A stretch of DNA of 64,000 nt from positions 496,001 to 560,000 of the forward strand of contig NZ_FQXC01000004.1 of the NCBI RefSeq assembly GCF_900129875.1, given 5' to 3'. Origin of the DNA: Marivita hallyeonensis (GTDB lineage Bacteria > Pseudomonadota > Alphaproteobacteria > Rhodobacterales > Rhodobacteraceae). The position numbers were made by a program, and so were the translations under genes. Shown one piece after another: positions 36,810-45,609 of this stretch (the first letter of the stretch is position 1; the number at the start of each line of letters is the position of its first letter). Below the pieces are notes generated by a model. That model ran no database searches, had not been told where the DNA came from, and saw only the letters and a program-made list of their open reading frames with translations.

Positions 36810-37462
36810 ACAAGATTCGAAAGACCATCAGTGCGGGCGTACCGCTCAAGGCTTTGCGTGATGTCACCAATCGGCTGCGCTTTGGCCCTGACGCCCCTCA
36901 AAGCGACGAGTTGATCTGGATCCGGCCGCGCGACGTTGAGAATTGGTACAAACCCGACCCTAAGAATGGCGCGCCACGGTTTCGCCGACGACATTCGGGC
37001 ATGGTGGCACCGGGCAATTGGGATCGCTCCACCTCGCCGTTCGGCAGCCACCTCAAACTCAACAGCATCAGGCAGCACTTTGAAAACGGTGTTCCGTGGG
37101 AAGAAACCAAGCTCTTTGGCTGGATGCTGCAACAGATCGAGGAGAAAGGCCGCATCGACGGCTGCCGCAACCGGGAAGAGCTGTTGGACCGCTATAGGCG
37201 GCTGGACCGGATCTACGACGAAACAAAGCGTACCGGTCGGTTGCGCCCGCACGGGTCAGTCAATGAGACGCGGCGCGAGCATGGGGGTATCCTCGTGCAT
37301 ATCAACCGCAACGGAACGCCCTTGCGCGACGGCGGCGGCATGCACCGTTTCGCCATCGCCTATAGTCTCGATCTTGAAAAGGTCCCGGCGCAACTGGGCG
37401 TGATCCACCCCGATGCGGTACGCTCGGGTGTATTAAAGAACCTGCGACAAGCGCCGGACTAA
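36806..37462 (+). CDS. ParB/sulfiredoxin-fold-like protein, tandem paralogue 2
   Basis: A 218-aa paralogue of the preceding protein, translationally coupled to it (ATGA overlap). It keeps every shared block: IWIRP, RRHSGM (61-66), NWD, GVPWEET (~95), DGCR (118-121), RYRRLDRIYDE and the C-terminal ILVHINRNGTP, GGGMHRFAIA (176-185) and VPAQLGVIHPDA. The glycine-His-Arg turn is the putative nucleotide- or phosphate-binding loop by analogy with ParB-like folds; this is inference. It converges with murD across an 11-base gap. No transmembrane or signal segment is seen, so it should be cytosolic. Confidence 0.78.
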   Translation: MNKIRKTISAGVPLKALRDVTNRLRFGPDAPQSDELIWIRPRDVENWYKPDPKNGAPRFRRRHSGMVAPGNWDRSTSPFGSHLKLNSIRQHFENGVPWEETKLFGWMLQQIEEKGRIDGCRNREELLDRYRRLDRIYDETKRTGRLRPHGSVNETRREHGGILVHINRNGTPLRDGGGMHRFAIAYSLDLEKVPAQLGVIHPDAVRSGVLKNLRQAPD

Positions 37463-37473
37463 GCCCACAAGCG

Positions 37474-38877
37474 TCAGTTCCCGAGCTGTGCCGTGACCCG
37501 CGCCACAAAGTCCTCTCCACGCTTTTCGAAGCTGTCATACTGATCGAAACTCGCCGCCGCCGGGGCCAGCAGGACAACGTCGCCCGCCTCCGCATCGGCA
37601 ACCGCCCGCGCGACGGCCACATCCATCGTCCCGCACGCCTCGGTTTCCAACCCGGTCAGTTGCACCGCAAACGCATCCGCCTCGCGCCCGATCACATAGG
37701 CCTTGCGCACATGGCCAAATCCGGCGCTTAAGGCCTCCAATCCGCCTTCCTTCTGCAAGCCGCCGCAAATCCAACGGATGTTCTTGAAGGCCAGCAGGGC
37801 TTTCAGCGCCGAATCCACGTTCGTTGCCTTGCTGTCGTTCACGTAGGTCACACCGTCTTTTTCGCCCACGATCTGGCTTCGATGCGGGAGACCGGCAAAT
37901 GTGCCCAAGGCAGCTTCGATGGCCCGTGGCGCAACGCCCAGCGCGCGTACGGCGGCGTAAGCCGCGCAAGCGTTCTGGTGGTTATGCGCCCCCGGAAGAC
38001 CCTTGATCGGACGCAGATCAATCGAGGCGACCTGCCGCCCCTTGCGCCACTCGGCCAGAAACCCCTTCCGGGCGAAGACGGACCAGCCCGGACCAGAGAG
38101 CTTTTGTCCGGACGAGATTTGGATCACGCGATCATCCGTTGCGCCTTCGGACAGCTGATTGGCGATGTACCGTCCCTCGTTTTCGTCGACGCCGATCACC
38201 GCGCGATCCGGGCCGCCTTCGGCAAACAGCCTGCGCTTCGCCGCGAAGTAGCCGCCAAGGCCAGCGTGGCGGTCAAGGTGGTCCGGCGACAGGTTGGTGA
38301 ACACCGCCACATCTGGCGTCAGCGCCCGCGCAAGGTCTGTCTGGTAGCTCGACAGTTCAAGCACGATCACATCCCCATCGCCTGGCGGATCAATGTCGAG
38401 CACGCCGCGCCCGATATTGCCCGCCAGCTGGCTACGGAACCCTGCCTCTTCAAGGATATGATGGATCAGGGCCGACGTGGTGGACTTGCCGTTCGATCCC
38501 GTCACCGCGATCACGCGCGGTGCGGTGTCGAACCTGTCCCAATCACCTGTGGCGAGCGACCGGAAGAACAGGCCGATGTCATTGTCGACCGGAACGCCTG
38601 CGTCCCAGGCCTTGGCGATCACGGGGTTGGGTGCGGGATAAAGATGCGGGATGCCGGGACTGATGATGAGCCGTGAAATGTGGTCAAACGCGCTGTCCTT
38701 GGACAGGTCGCGAATGTCAAAACCTTCGCCCTCGGCGGTTTCACGGGCCTTCGGGTTGTCATCCCAGCAAATCGCGGTTGCGCCACCTTCGCGCAACGCC
38801 CGTGCCGCTGACAGGCCAGAACGCCCCAAGCCCAGAACTGCTACTTGCTGCCCATCGAAACCCTGAACCGGGATCAT
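37474..38877 (-). CDS. murD: UDP-N-acetylmuramoylalanine--D-glutamate ligase
   Basis: Adds D-Glu to UDP-MurNAc-L-Ala; 467 aa. It has the N-terminal Rossmann-like [21 protein letters not shown] (core [11 protein letters not shown]), the ATP loop [15 protein letters not shown] (~124), the [12 protein letters not shown] central motif and the C-terminal [12 protein letters not shown]. Standard length and all Mur-ligase motifs are intact. It lies downstream of hisD on the same strand and is separated from ftsW by three opposing genes; mraY is not between them. Confidence 0.96.
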   Translation of the reverse strand: MIPVQGFDGQQVAVLGLGRSGLSAARALREGGATAICWDDNPKARETAEGEGFDIRDLSKDSAFDHISRLIISPGIPHLYPAPNPVIAKAWDAGVPVDNDIGLFFRSLATGDWDRFDTAPRVIAVTGSNGKSTTSALIHHILEEAGFRSQLAGNIGRGVLDIDPPGDGDVIVLELSSYQTDLARALTPDVAVFTNLSPDHLDRHAGLGGYFAAKRRLFAEGGPDRAVIGVDENEGRYIANQLSEGATDDRVIQISSGQKLSGPGWSVFARKGFLAEWRKGRQVASIDLRPIKGLPGAHNHQNACAAYAAVRALGVAPRAIEAALGTFAGLPHRSQIVGEKDGVTYVNDSKATNVDSALKALLAFKNIRWICGGLQKEGGLEALSAGFGHVRKAYVIGREADAFAVQLTGLETEACGTMDVAVARAVADAEAGDVVLLAPAAASFDQYDSFEKRGEDFVARVTAQLGN

Positions 38878-38934
38878 CGCACCCCTCCCCTTCGCTTCGC
38901 CAATCGCTAGCGCATCTGACAGGGCGGGGAAAGA

Positions 38935-40236
38935 TCAGCCGTTCAGCTTCCGCAAGCGCGCCGTAACGGACAGGCCGTGCGCCTCCAGCGACTCCGACGT
39001 TGCCAGCACTTCAGCCGCAGGTCCTATCGCCCGCAACGCTTCGGGCGACATTTTGGCCAAGGTCGTGCGTTTCAGGAAGTCGAGCACGGACAACCCGGAA
39101 GAGAACCGCGCCGACCGTGCCGTGGGCAAAACGTGGTTTGGGCCGCCGACGTAATCGCCAATCGCTTCGGGCGTCCACTGGCCCAGGAAGATGGCTCCGG
39201 CATGGGTGATCTTGTCGGACAGCGCTTCAGGGTCAGCGACACACAGTTCCAGATGCTCGGGCGCAATCCGGTCGCACAGCCTTGCCGCCTCGTCCAGATC
39301 CCGCACCGTGATGATCGCACCAAAATCGCGCCAGCTCGCCCCCGCAATCTCGCGCCGTTCCAGTGTCTCAAGACGCACCGTGACCGCATCTGCTACAGCC
39401 TGTCCGAAAGCCGCGTCCGTCGTAATCAAAAGCGACTGCGCGCTTTCGTCGTGTTCGGCCTGGCTCATCAGATCAAGCGCGATCCAGTCGGCATCATTGT
39501 CCCCGTCCGCAATGACAAGGATCTCGGACGGCCCCGCGATCATGTCGATCCCGACCTTGCCGAACACCCGCCGTTTGGCGGCTGCGACGAACGCGTTTCC
39601 CGGACCGGTGATCTTGTCCACGGGTGCAATGGTTTCGGTCCCATAGGCCAGCGCGGCCACAGCCTGCGCCCCGCCAATGCGGTACACTTCGTCGACGCCG
39701 GCCACCCGCGCCGCCATCATCACCAAAGGATTGATGATTCCGTCCGGTGTCGGCACCACCATCGCCAACCGCTCCACACCGGCCACCTTGGCCGGAACCG
39801 CGTTCATCAGGACCGACGACGGATAGCTGGCCAATCCACCCGGCACGTAAAGCCCCGCCGCCGAAACCGGTGTCCACCGCCAGCCAAGCGTCGCGCCATC
39901 CGGATCGGTCCACATCTCATCCGAGGGCATCTGGCGCGTGTGATAGGCGCGAATGCGTTCCGCCGCCAACTCGAGCGCATGTTGCTCCTCGTCGGACACC
40001 TTGGCGATCTCCGCGTCGATCTCGGCATCGGACAGACGTATCTGGTCCGCATCGATCTGCATCCGGTCGAACTTCGCCGTCAACTCCAGGACTGCCACGT
40101 CACCGCGCGCGCGAACATCGGCGATGATGCCAGACACCACGTCATCCACATCCGGGCTGTCTTCGCGTTTCGCGGCCAGCACCGCGGAAAAACGCTGCTC
40201 GAAATCGGCGTCCGTCGTTGACAGAAACTGTGGCAT
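38935..40236 (-). CDS. hisD: Histidinol dehydrogenase
   Basis: NAD- and zinc-dependent enzyme of the last two steps of histidine synthesis; 433 aa. It shows YVPGGLASYPSSVLM, the VDKITGPGNAFVAAAKR NAD-binding segment, IDMIAGPSEILV, the SQAEHDESAQS metal/substrate site with Gln and His, and the catalytic acid/base region IAPEHLEL. ATG at 40236 follows GGGAGAGG. It stands apart from other his genes, downstream of murA, DUF2948 and GNAT in one apparent transcription unit. Confidence 0.97.
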   Translation of the reverse strand: MPQFLSTTDADFEQRFSAVLAAKREDSPDVDDVVSGIIADVRARGDVAVLELTAKFDRMQIDADQIRLSDAEIDAEIAKVSDEEQHALELAAERIRAYHTRQMPSDEMWTDPDGATLGWRWTPVSAAGLYVPGGLASYPSSVLMNAVPAKVAGVERLAMVVPTPDGIINPLVMMAARVAGVDEVYRIGGAQAVAALAYGTETIAPVDKITGPGNAFVAAAKRRVFGKVGIDMIAGPSEILVIADGDNDADWIALDLMSQAEHDESAQSLLITTDAAFGQAVADAVTVRLETLERREIAGASWRDFGAIITVRDLDEAARLCDRIAPEHLELCVADPEALSDKITHAGAIFLGQWTPEAIGDYVGGPNHVLPTARSARFSSGLSVLDFLKRTTLAKMSPEALRAIGPAAEVLATSESLEAHGLSVTARLRKLNG

Positions 40237-40289
40237 CAACCTCTCCCGGTTTGGCAACGCCGGACACTTAGACCGAGCCGCCCGAACCC

Positions 40290-40808
40290 TCAAGCGTCCC
40301 GGGTCAAATCCGTTTCATCGAGAGCCCGGATCATGAGAAAGTCATCGCGCGGACCCCCATCGACAAGCACCGATCTCGGGCGCCGTCCGAACACATGAAA
40401 TCCCATTGACTTGTAAAGCGCCTGCGCGCGTGTGTTCTCCACGTCGACACAAAGCTCGGCCTGCAGCACGCCGTTCCGCGCCAGTTCCTGCAACATCGCC
40501 TCAACCAGTGCGCGACCGAGCCCCTGTCCCTGTGCCGTGTCCCGCACGTAAAGCGGACCGATATCCGCCATATGCCGCATGCGCCGCGGGCCACCGCGCC
40601 GTGCCGAAATGAACCCCTGAATGCGCGACGCCTCGTCAAACGCGCCGAAAGTCAAATGCGTCTGCAGCGCCTTCTCGATGTCCTTGTTCGGAATCGCGCG
40701 CACTTCTTCCGCACCAAAAAGAAAGGCCGTGGGTACACGCATCAGGCCTTCGGCCCAGATGGCACGGTAGGCAGACAGGTCCTTCGGCGTCAGCCTGCGG
40801 ATCGTCAT
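40290..40808 (-). CDS. GNAT family N-acetyltransferase
   Basis: Acetyl-CoA-dependent acyltransferase of 172 aa. The acetyl-CoA loop is seen in VRDTAQGQGLGRALVEAML (Q/RxxGxG/A type), and the C-terminal beta-bulge region is NTRAQALYKSMGFHVFG. Substrate unknown; a role in modifying small molecules or proteins cannot be separated. Its start overlaps the DUF2948 stop (ATGA), so the two are translationally coupled. hisD follows after a 53-base gap. Confidence 0.9.
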   Translation of the reverse strand: MTIRRLTPKDLSAYRAIWAEGLMRVPTAFLFGAEEVRAIPNKDIEKALQTHLTFGAFDEASRIQGFISARRGGPRRMRHMADIGPLYVRDTAQGQGLGRALVEAMLQELARNGVLQAELCVDVENTRAQALYKSMGFHVFGRRPRSVLVDGGPRDDFLMIRALDETDLTRDA

Positions 40809-41275
40809 TCGGGGTGATCGGGTACCTTGCCGGATACCGCCACATAAGGCCGCGTCACATCGCGCAAAGCAACTTCAAGCTCGTCCACCTGCAGCCGCAA
40901 GGCGCCGTCTCCGGCCAAGGTTAACTCTAACGCCGAGCCGCCTTCGTCAAAGCTGACAGACAGCAAGGACAAGATCGTATCCGTGTCAGACCGGTCGACG
41001 CCCTGGCTGGAGACGCGGACCACATTCTCCACCGCGAGAACGGACTGAACCCGCTCGGGTTTATGTGTCCCACGCTGGGCCGCCGGAATGTCCTCCCAGC
41101 GGAAACGGTTGATGAGAAGGCCGAACCGTTTCTGGCGCGGTTGCCATTGCATCTCCGTCGCGGGAAATACAGCGTCCTGGCACAGCGCCGAGAGGATTTG
41201 CAGGTCCTCCGTGTCCATCGCAACCAGCCGCAGCGGCCGTTCCGCACCGCTTTCGAATGTGGCGTCTTCTGTCAC
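40805..41275 (-). CDS. DUF2948 family protein
   Basis: A 156-aa protein of a family largely confined to Rhodobacteraceae relatives and usually found between murA and hisD. Recognised by [21 protein letters not shown] near the N-terminus (core [15 protein letters not shown]), [13 protein letters not shown] and the C-terminal [13 protein letters not shown]. It has no signal or membrane segment and no known activity. Four-base overlaps with murA upstream and with the GNAT gene downstream place all three on one message. Confidence 0.85.
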   Translation of the reverse strand: MTEDATFESGAERPLRLVAMDTEDLQILSALCQDAVFPATEMQWQPRQKRFGLLINRFRWEDIPAAQRGTHKPERVQSVLAVENVVRVSSQGVDRSDTDTILSLLSVSFDEGGSALELTLAGDGALRLQVDELEVALRDVTRPYVAVSGKVPDHPE

Positions 41276-42543
41276 TGTTCCTTCACCCGCTCAATCTTGG
41301 CGCCCACACCTTCCAGTTTGCGGACGACGTGCTCATATCCCCGGTCCAAATGGTAGACGCGGCTCACAATCGTTTCTCCTTGGGCCGCCAGCCCGGCAAG
41401 GATCAACGACACCGATGCGCGCAAATCCGTCGCCATCACCGGCGCGCCTTTCATGCGGTCCACCCCGGTGACCGTCGCCGTCCCGCCATGCACATCGATC
41501 TGCGCACCCATGCGGATCAGTTCCGGCGCGTGCATGAAGCGGTTCTCGAAGATTTTCTCTTCCAGAACGCTTGTGCCCTCTGCCGTACATAAGAGCGCCA
41601 TCATCTGCGCCTGCAGATCGGTCGGGAACCCCGGGAAAGGTTCGGTGGTCACATTCACCGCCCCAACACGCCCATTCTTGCGCGCCACCTTAAGCCCCGC
41701 CTCGGTCTCCTCAACCGAAATCCCGGCCTCGTCCAGCTTCTCGCAAAACGCCGACAAAAGGTCGATCCGTCCGCCCAGACACTCGACTTCCCCACCGCAA
41801 ATGGCGGGTGCCAACATATAGGTCCCCAACTCGATACGGTCTGTCACCACCCGGTGCGTTGCACCCCCAAGACGGTCGACCCCCTCGACCGTGATCTCGG
41901 ACGTGCCCGCCCCGTCGATCTGAGCGCCCATCTTCTGGAGGCATTCGGCCAGATCCACGATCTCCGGCTCCCGTGCTGCGTTCCTGAGTACGGTTGTCCC
42001 CTTCGCAAGCGTCGCCGCCATGAGCGCGTTCTCTGTCGCGCCCACGGACGCAAACGGGAAGTCGACCTGCCCGCCATGCAGCCCGCCCGAGGGTGCCTTG
42101 GCATGCACATAGCCGTCCCGCAGGTCCAGCTCTGCGCCCATCGCTTCCAACGCCTTCAGATGAAGGTCGACGGGACGCGCCCCGATCGCACAGCCCCCTG
42201 GCAAAGACACTTCCGCATGTCCGAAGCGCGCGAGCAGCGGCCCCAGAACGAGGATCGACGCGCGCATCTTGCGAACAATGTCGTATTCCGCGCGCTGGGA
42301 CGTCAGGTCATGGCTCGACATTGCCAACACCTGCCCATCTTGCAGCGCCTGAACCTCGGCACCTAGCGACTGCAGCAAGAGTGTCATGGTGCGAATGTCA
42401 CTTAGCCGCGGCGCATTGGTCAGCGTCAAAGGCTCATCGCTCAGAAGCGTCGCCGGCATCAATGTCAGGCAGGCGTTCTTTGCGCCTGCAATCGGAATCT
42501 GCCCGCTGAGCGGTCCGTTCCCCGTCACGATAATCTGATCCAT
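41272..42543 (-). CDS. murA: UDP-N-acetylglucosamine 1-carboxyvinyltransferase
   Basis: First committed step of peptidoglycan synthesis, transferring enolpyruvate to UDP-GlcNAc; 423 aa. The active-site Cys is present in the loop [15 protein letters not shown] (~115-129), so the enzyme should be fosfomycin-sensitive by that criterion. Other motifs are [15 protein letters not shown] and the C-terminal [15 protein letters not shown]. It is preceded five bases upstream by a 53-codon gene and overlaps the DUF2948 gene. Confidence 0.97.
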   Translation of the reverse strand: MDQIIVTGNGPLSGQIPIAGAKNACLTLMPATLLSDEPLTLTNAPRLSDIRTMTLLLQSLGAEVQALQDGQVLAMSSHDLTSQRAEYDIVRKMRASILVLGPLLARFGHAEVSLPGGCAIGARPVDLHLKALEAMGAELDLRDGYVHAKAPSGGLHGGQVDFPFASVGATENALMAATLAKGTTVLRNAAREPEIVDLAECLQKMGAQIDGAGTSEITVEGVDRLGGATHRVVTDRIELGTYMLAPAICGGEVECLGGRIDLLSAFCEKLDEAGISVEETEAGLKVARKNGRVGAVNVTTEPFPGFPTDLQAQMMALLCTAEGTSVLEEKIFENRFMHAPELIRMGAQIDVHGGTATVTGVDRMKGAPVMATDLRASVSLILAGLAAQGETIVSRVYHLDRGYEHVVRKLEGVGAKIERVKEQ

Positions 42544-42548
42544 ACCTG

Positions 42549-42710
42549 CTAACTGCCCTCGCTCGCGTTCGATTTTTTCTTGTCGTTGTCCTCGCCCGAC
42601 CGCGCCCGCGCCTGCGCTTTGCGCCGCGCCAGATTGGCCTTCAACGCCGCCTTGAGGCGATCTTCACGCTCGGCAGCCGCGCTTTTCCCGGATGAGGATT
42701 TCTGCACCAT
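42549..42710 (-). CDS. Small highly charged protein upstream of murA
   Basis: A 53-aa frame beginning [17 protein letters not shown] and continuing [20 protein letters not shown] to an acidic/basic end [16 protein letters not shown]. The ATG at 42710 has GGAAGG six bases upstream, and the stop lies five bases before the murA start, so it looks like the first gene of the murA operon. The sequence predicts one basic amphipathic helix flanked by disordered ends. Similar short lysine/arginine-rich proteins precede murA in related genomes, to my recollection. Function unknown. Confidence 0.6.
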   Translation of the reverse strand: MVQKSSSGKSAAAEREDRLKAALKANLARRKAQARARSGEDNDKKKSNASEGS

Positions 42711-42753
42711 GCCGCCTTCCTATCCCAGAGCCCAAAAAGGGTCCAGATTGCCC

Positions 42754-42782
42754 TTGCACCGATTCTCGTTTGCGTCTAATCA
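42754..42782 (+). promoter_or_regulatory. Candidate promoter of tRNA-Thr
   Basis: TTGCAC (42754-42759), a 17-base spacer and TAATCA (42777-42782) end 27 bases before the tRNA gene. Confidence 0.45.
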
Positions 42783-42809
42783 CCCGCCACGCTGACCCCA
42801 GCGCCCGGC

Positions 42810-42884
<75 letters not shown>

Positions 42885-43026
42885 TCCATTCGAATGTGCA
42901 TCGAGTTACTGTCAGGCTACCGCAGTGGTCGACTTGGACCTCTTCGTGTGCCAGCATAGTTGCGGCACAATTCAATATTCAGAGCATAGCGATTTTTTGA
43001 GGTATCAAACTGGGGAGGCCAGAGAC

Positions 43027-44334
43027 GTGAGCAAAAACTCTGCGAACCAAACCTGCTCCACAAACCACGGTGACCCAGAACTCGAGAAGTTTGCGTTCAT
43101 CGACGCTCAACTCGAAAAAGCCCGGGACCTGGTCACCGAAGGCAAACAGGAAGAAGCGCTTCGAACCTGCACTGATGTTTTGAAGCAGGGTGATCTTCCA
43201 ATCCAAAGCGCATCAACGCTTGCGCGCATCGTGCGACACCTCGGTCAGGATGAAATGGCTGACCAAATCACATCGGTCTTGATCGAAGGGATCCGCAAGA
43301 ATTTGGAGAGCTTATCGCAATCCACACCGAACCTGATCATCGCGGCGCAGTCACTTGCCGACCTCGAAAAGTTCGACGACGCCAAACAGCTTTCCGATCT
43401 TGCACGACCGACCGTAATTAATGATGTGCACCTGACAACCTCGTACTGCTCGTTGATGGTCAGCATGGATTACGAGAAAGATGCTTTTTCTGCAGCAACA
43501 GAATTCATCAAGGGCAAGCCGGACCAATTCGAAATTGCCATCCATTTTGCAATGGTTTTTGCCCATTTGGACTGCCGGGAGAGCGCAAGGCACTTTTTGT
43601 TTCATGCTCGGGAACACGTCACGTCCAAATCGCAACGTGCGCAGCTCAACTACCAGTTAGCCGCGCATGGCTATCCGGTTGATGACCTTGATCAGCATGC
43701 TATGGCCGTCGAGCTTTTTGACAATTTCGCGGACACCTACGACGAGCAACTCAAACTTCTGGAGAACAACGGCCCGAGCCTGCTCTACAGCGTATTGGAA
43801 GATTTGAATATTCCCAAGAACGGAACACGGCGCATCTTGGACGCAGGATGCGGAACCGGCCTCTGCGCACCGTTCCTGAGACCTTACGCGAATGAGGTGT
43901 TCGGCGTCGATTTGTCGGTCAGCATGCTCGAGAAAGCCAAGTCGAAAAGCGTTTACGACTACCTCGCGCGCACGGATTTGTCGGTCGCTGCAACTTACCC
44001 TGAAGGCACATTCGACATGATTGTCAGCTCGGACGTGCTCGTTTATGTGGGCGCACTTGATACCGTTTTCGACAACTTCCAGACCATTTTGAAACCCGGT
44101 GGTTGGCTCTTGATTACCGTCGAGACAGAAACCGATCCAAAGCGCGCAAACGGTTTCCGGCTCTACAGCAGCGGTCGCTACAAACACTCCGACGGGTATT
44201 TGTTGGACACTCTGGCGCAGACCGGATTTCCCAAACCGAAAATTCTGACACACGCCCGCTTGCGAGATGAAATGGCAAAACCCATCCTCGGCACTGTACT
44301 CGCGGTACAAAAACCTGCGTTTCTGACGGGCTGA
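43027..44334 (+). CDS. TPR-like plus class I SAM-dependent methyltransferase
   Basis: A 435-aa protein. Residues ~20-235 are helical and repeat-like (TPR style, e.g. AFIDAQLEKARDLVTEGKQE). Residues ~240-430 form a methyltransferase domain with LFDNFADTYDEQL, the AdoMet motif RILDAGCGTGLCAPFL (~268), VFGVDLSVSMLEKAK and the late motif LKPGGWLLITVE. This matches the predicted TPR-methyltransferase group (COG4976-like); the substrate is unknown. The GTG at 43027 is preceded by GGGGAGG. Base composition is visibly less GC-rich than that of the surrounding genes and the gene lies 140 bases after a tRNA, suggesting acquisition by transfer. Confidence 0.85.
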   Translation: MSKNSANQTCSTNHGDPELEKFAFIDAQLEKARDLVTEGKQEEALRTCTDVLKQGDLPIQSASTLARIVRHLGQDEMADQITSVLIEGIRKNLESLSQSTPNLIIAAQSLADLEKFDDAKQLSDLARPTVINDVHLTTSYCSLMVSMDYEKDAFSAATEFIKGKPDQFEIAIHFAMVFAHLDCRESARHFLFHAREHVTSKSQRAQLNYQLAAHGYPVDDLDQHAMAVELFDNFADTYDEQLKLLENNGPSLLYSVLEDLNIPKNGTRRILDAGCGTGLCAPFLRPYANEVFGVDLSVSMLEKAKSKSVYDYLARTDLSVAATYPEGTFDMIVSSDVLVYVGALDTVFDNFQTILKPGGWLLITVETETDPKRANGFRLYSSGRYKHSDGYLLDTLAQTGFPKPKILTHARLRDEMAKPILGTVLAVQKPAFLTG

Positions 44335-44455
44335 ACACGTTAAATTTGGTCAGAGTGACATGCCGTCGCTCATTTCCACGTCGCCCGAGGCCTTTGCCTT
44401 GCTGGTGTTTCTCTGCACTGCTACCTAACAGTCTGTTATCTACCCGGACACTCAC

Positions 44456-45598
44456 ATGCGCGCTGCAATCGCGACTGGCGAATATCATCTGGGCGGTGAG
44501 ACCTTCATCAACCGCCACATCGAACACTTGTTCGGTGGCAATACCGTTGTAGTCTGTGGGCGGTTTCATGGGGACAATCCCTACGGCAAATCCTATTTCG
44601 TCCGGCGCGATGGTTTATCCGGCAAGGATATTCTGATTGCACCCTGGTGGCTCCTGCGCAATCGCATCCGGCATGGGACATCGCGATTGCCATTTGGAGA
44701 GGCGAAAGTGGCGCTGACCAAGTTCGTGCGCGATGAGGGGGTGGAGGTCATCCTGGCCGAGTTCGGCACTCAGGCCTTGGCTCTTGCGCCGCTCGCGAAT
44801 GATCTTGGCATTCCGATCTTCACCTATTTCCGTGGCACCGACGCCTCCAAAGCTATTCGGACCGAGCGTATGCGGGCGGCGTATCGGAAGATGATGCCGC
44901 GTTTGGCGGGTGTGTTTTCGGTGTCGCAGTTTCTGCTCAACAACCTCAAAAGACACAACATCACGCACCCGAACAGCCATGTCATCCCTTCCGGCGTCGA
45001 TGTCCGCCGGTTTGCGCCTCAGGACAAGGTGCCGCTGAGCTTCATGGCGGTGGGGCGGTTCGTCGAAAAGAAGGCGCCGCTCATCACCCTGCGCGCGTTT
45101 GCCGACGCGACACAGGGTTTTCCGGCGGCTAAGCTCGACTTCATCGGCGACGGCCCTCTGCTCGAGGCGACACGTGCGTTGGCCGAAGAGATCGGCGTGA
45201 CTGGCAAGGTCCGGTTCCACGGTGCGCAGCCTCACGACACCGTGCGCGACCGGTTGATGAGCACGCAATTCTTCCTGCAGCATTCCGTCACCGCGCGGGA
45301 TGGCAACACCGAAGGCCTGCCCACCGCCATTCAGGAAGCCATGGCTTGCGGCTGTATCACCATATCAACCCGCCATGCGGGCATTCCCGAGGCCATCGAC
45401 GAAGGCGATACCGGCTTTCTCGTCGATGAACACGATGACGTTGGTTTCACCGCAGCGGTCTCCACCGCGATTGCGGTCGACGACCCGGCAGCCATGTCGC
45501 AGCGTGCGCGCAAGGTGGCGGAAGACCGGTTCGACAATCATACCCTGCTGAAGGTGCTCGAACGCCGGATTCAGGACACGCTCGCCGACCGCGACTGA
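44456..45598 (+). CDS. Glycosyltransferase family 4
   Basis: GT-B retaining glycosyltransferase of 380 aa. The donor domain has VIPSGVDVRRFAP (~165), FMAVGRFVEKKAPLITLRAF (core GRFVEKKAP), KLDFIGDGPLLE and the nucleotide-sugar contact EGLPTAIQEAMACGC (E-x7-E). It stands immediately upstream of a Kdo transferase gene with only 11 bases between them, so the product probably builds lipopolysaccharide or a related surface glycan. The sugar is not predictable. Start at 44456; no strong ribosome-binding site is visible. Confidence 0.9.
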   Translation: MRAAIATGEYHLGGETFINRHIEHLFGGNTVVVCGRFHGDNPYGKSYFVRRDGLSGKDILIAPWWLLRNRIRHGTSRLPFGEAKVALTKFVRDEGVEVILAEFGTQALALAPLANDLGIPIFTYFRGTDASKAIRTERMRAAYRKMMPRLAGVFSVSQFLLNNLKRHNITHPNSHVIPSGVDVRRFAPQDKVPLSFMAVGRFVEKKAPLITLRAFADATQGFPAAKLDFIGDGPLLEATRALAEEIGVTGKVRFHGAQPHDTVRDRLMSTQFFLQHSVTARDGNTEGLPTAIQEAMACGCITISTRHAGIPEAIDEGDTGFLVDEHDDVGFTAAVSTAIAVDDPAAMSQRARKVAEDRFDNHTLLKVLERRIQDTLADRD

Positions 45599-45609
45599 TC
45601 GGGCCGGGC

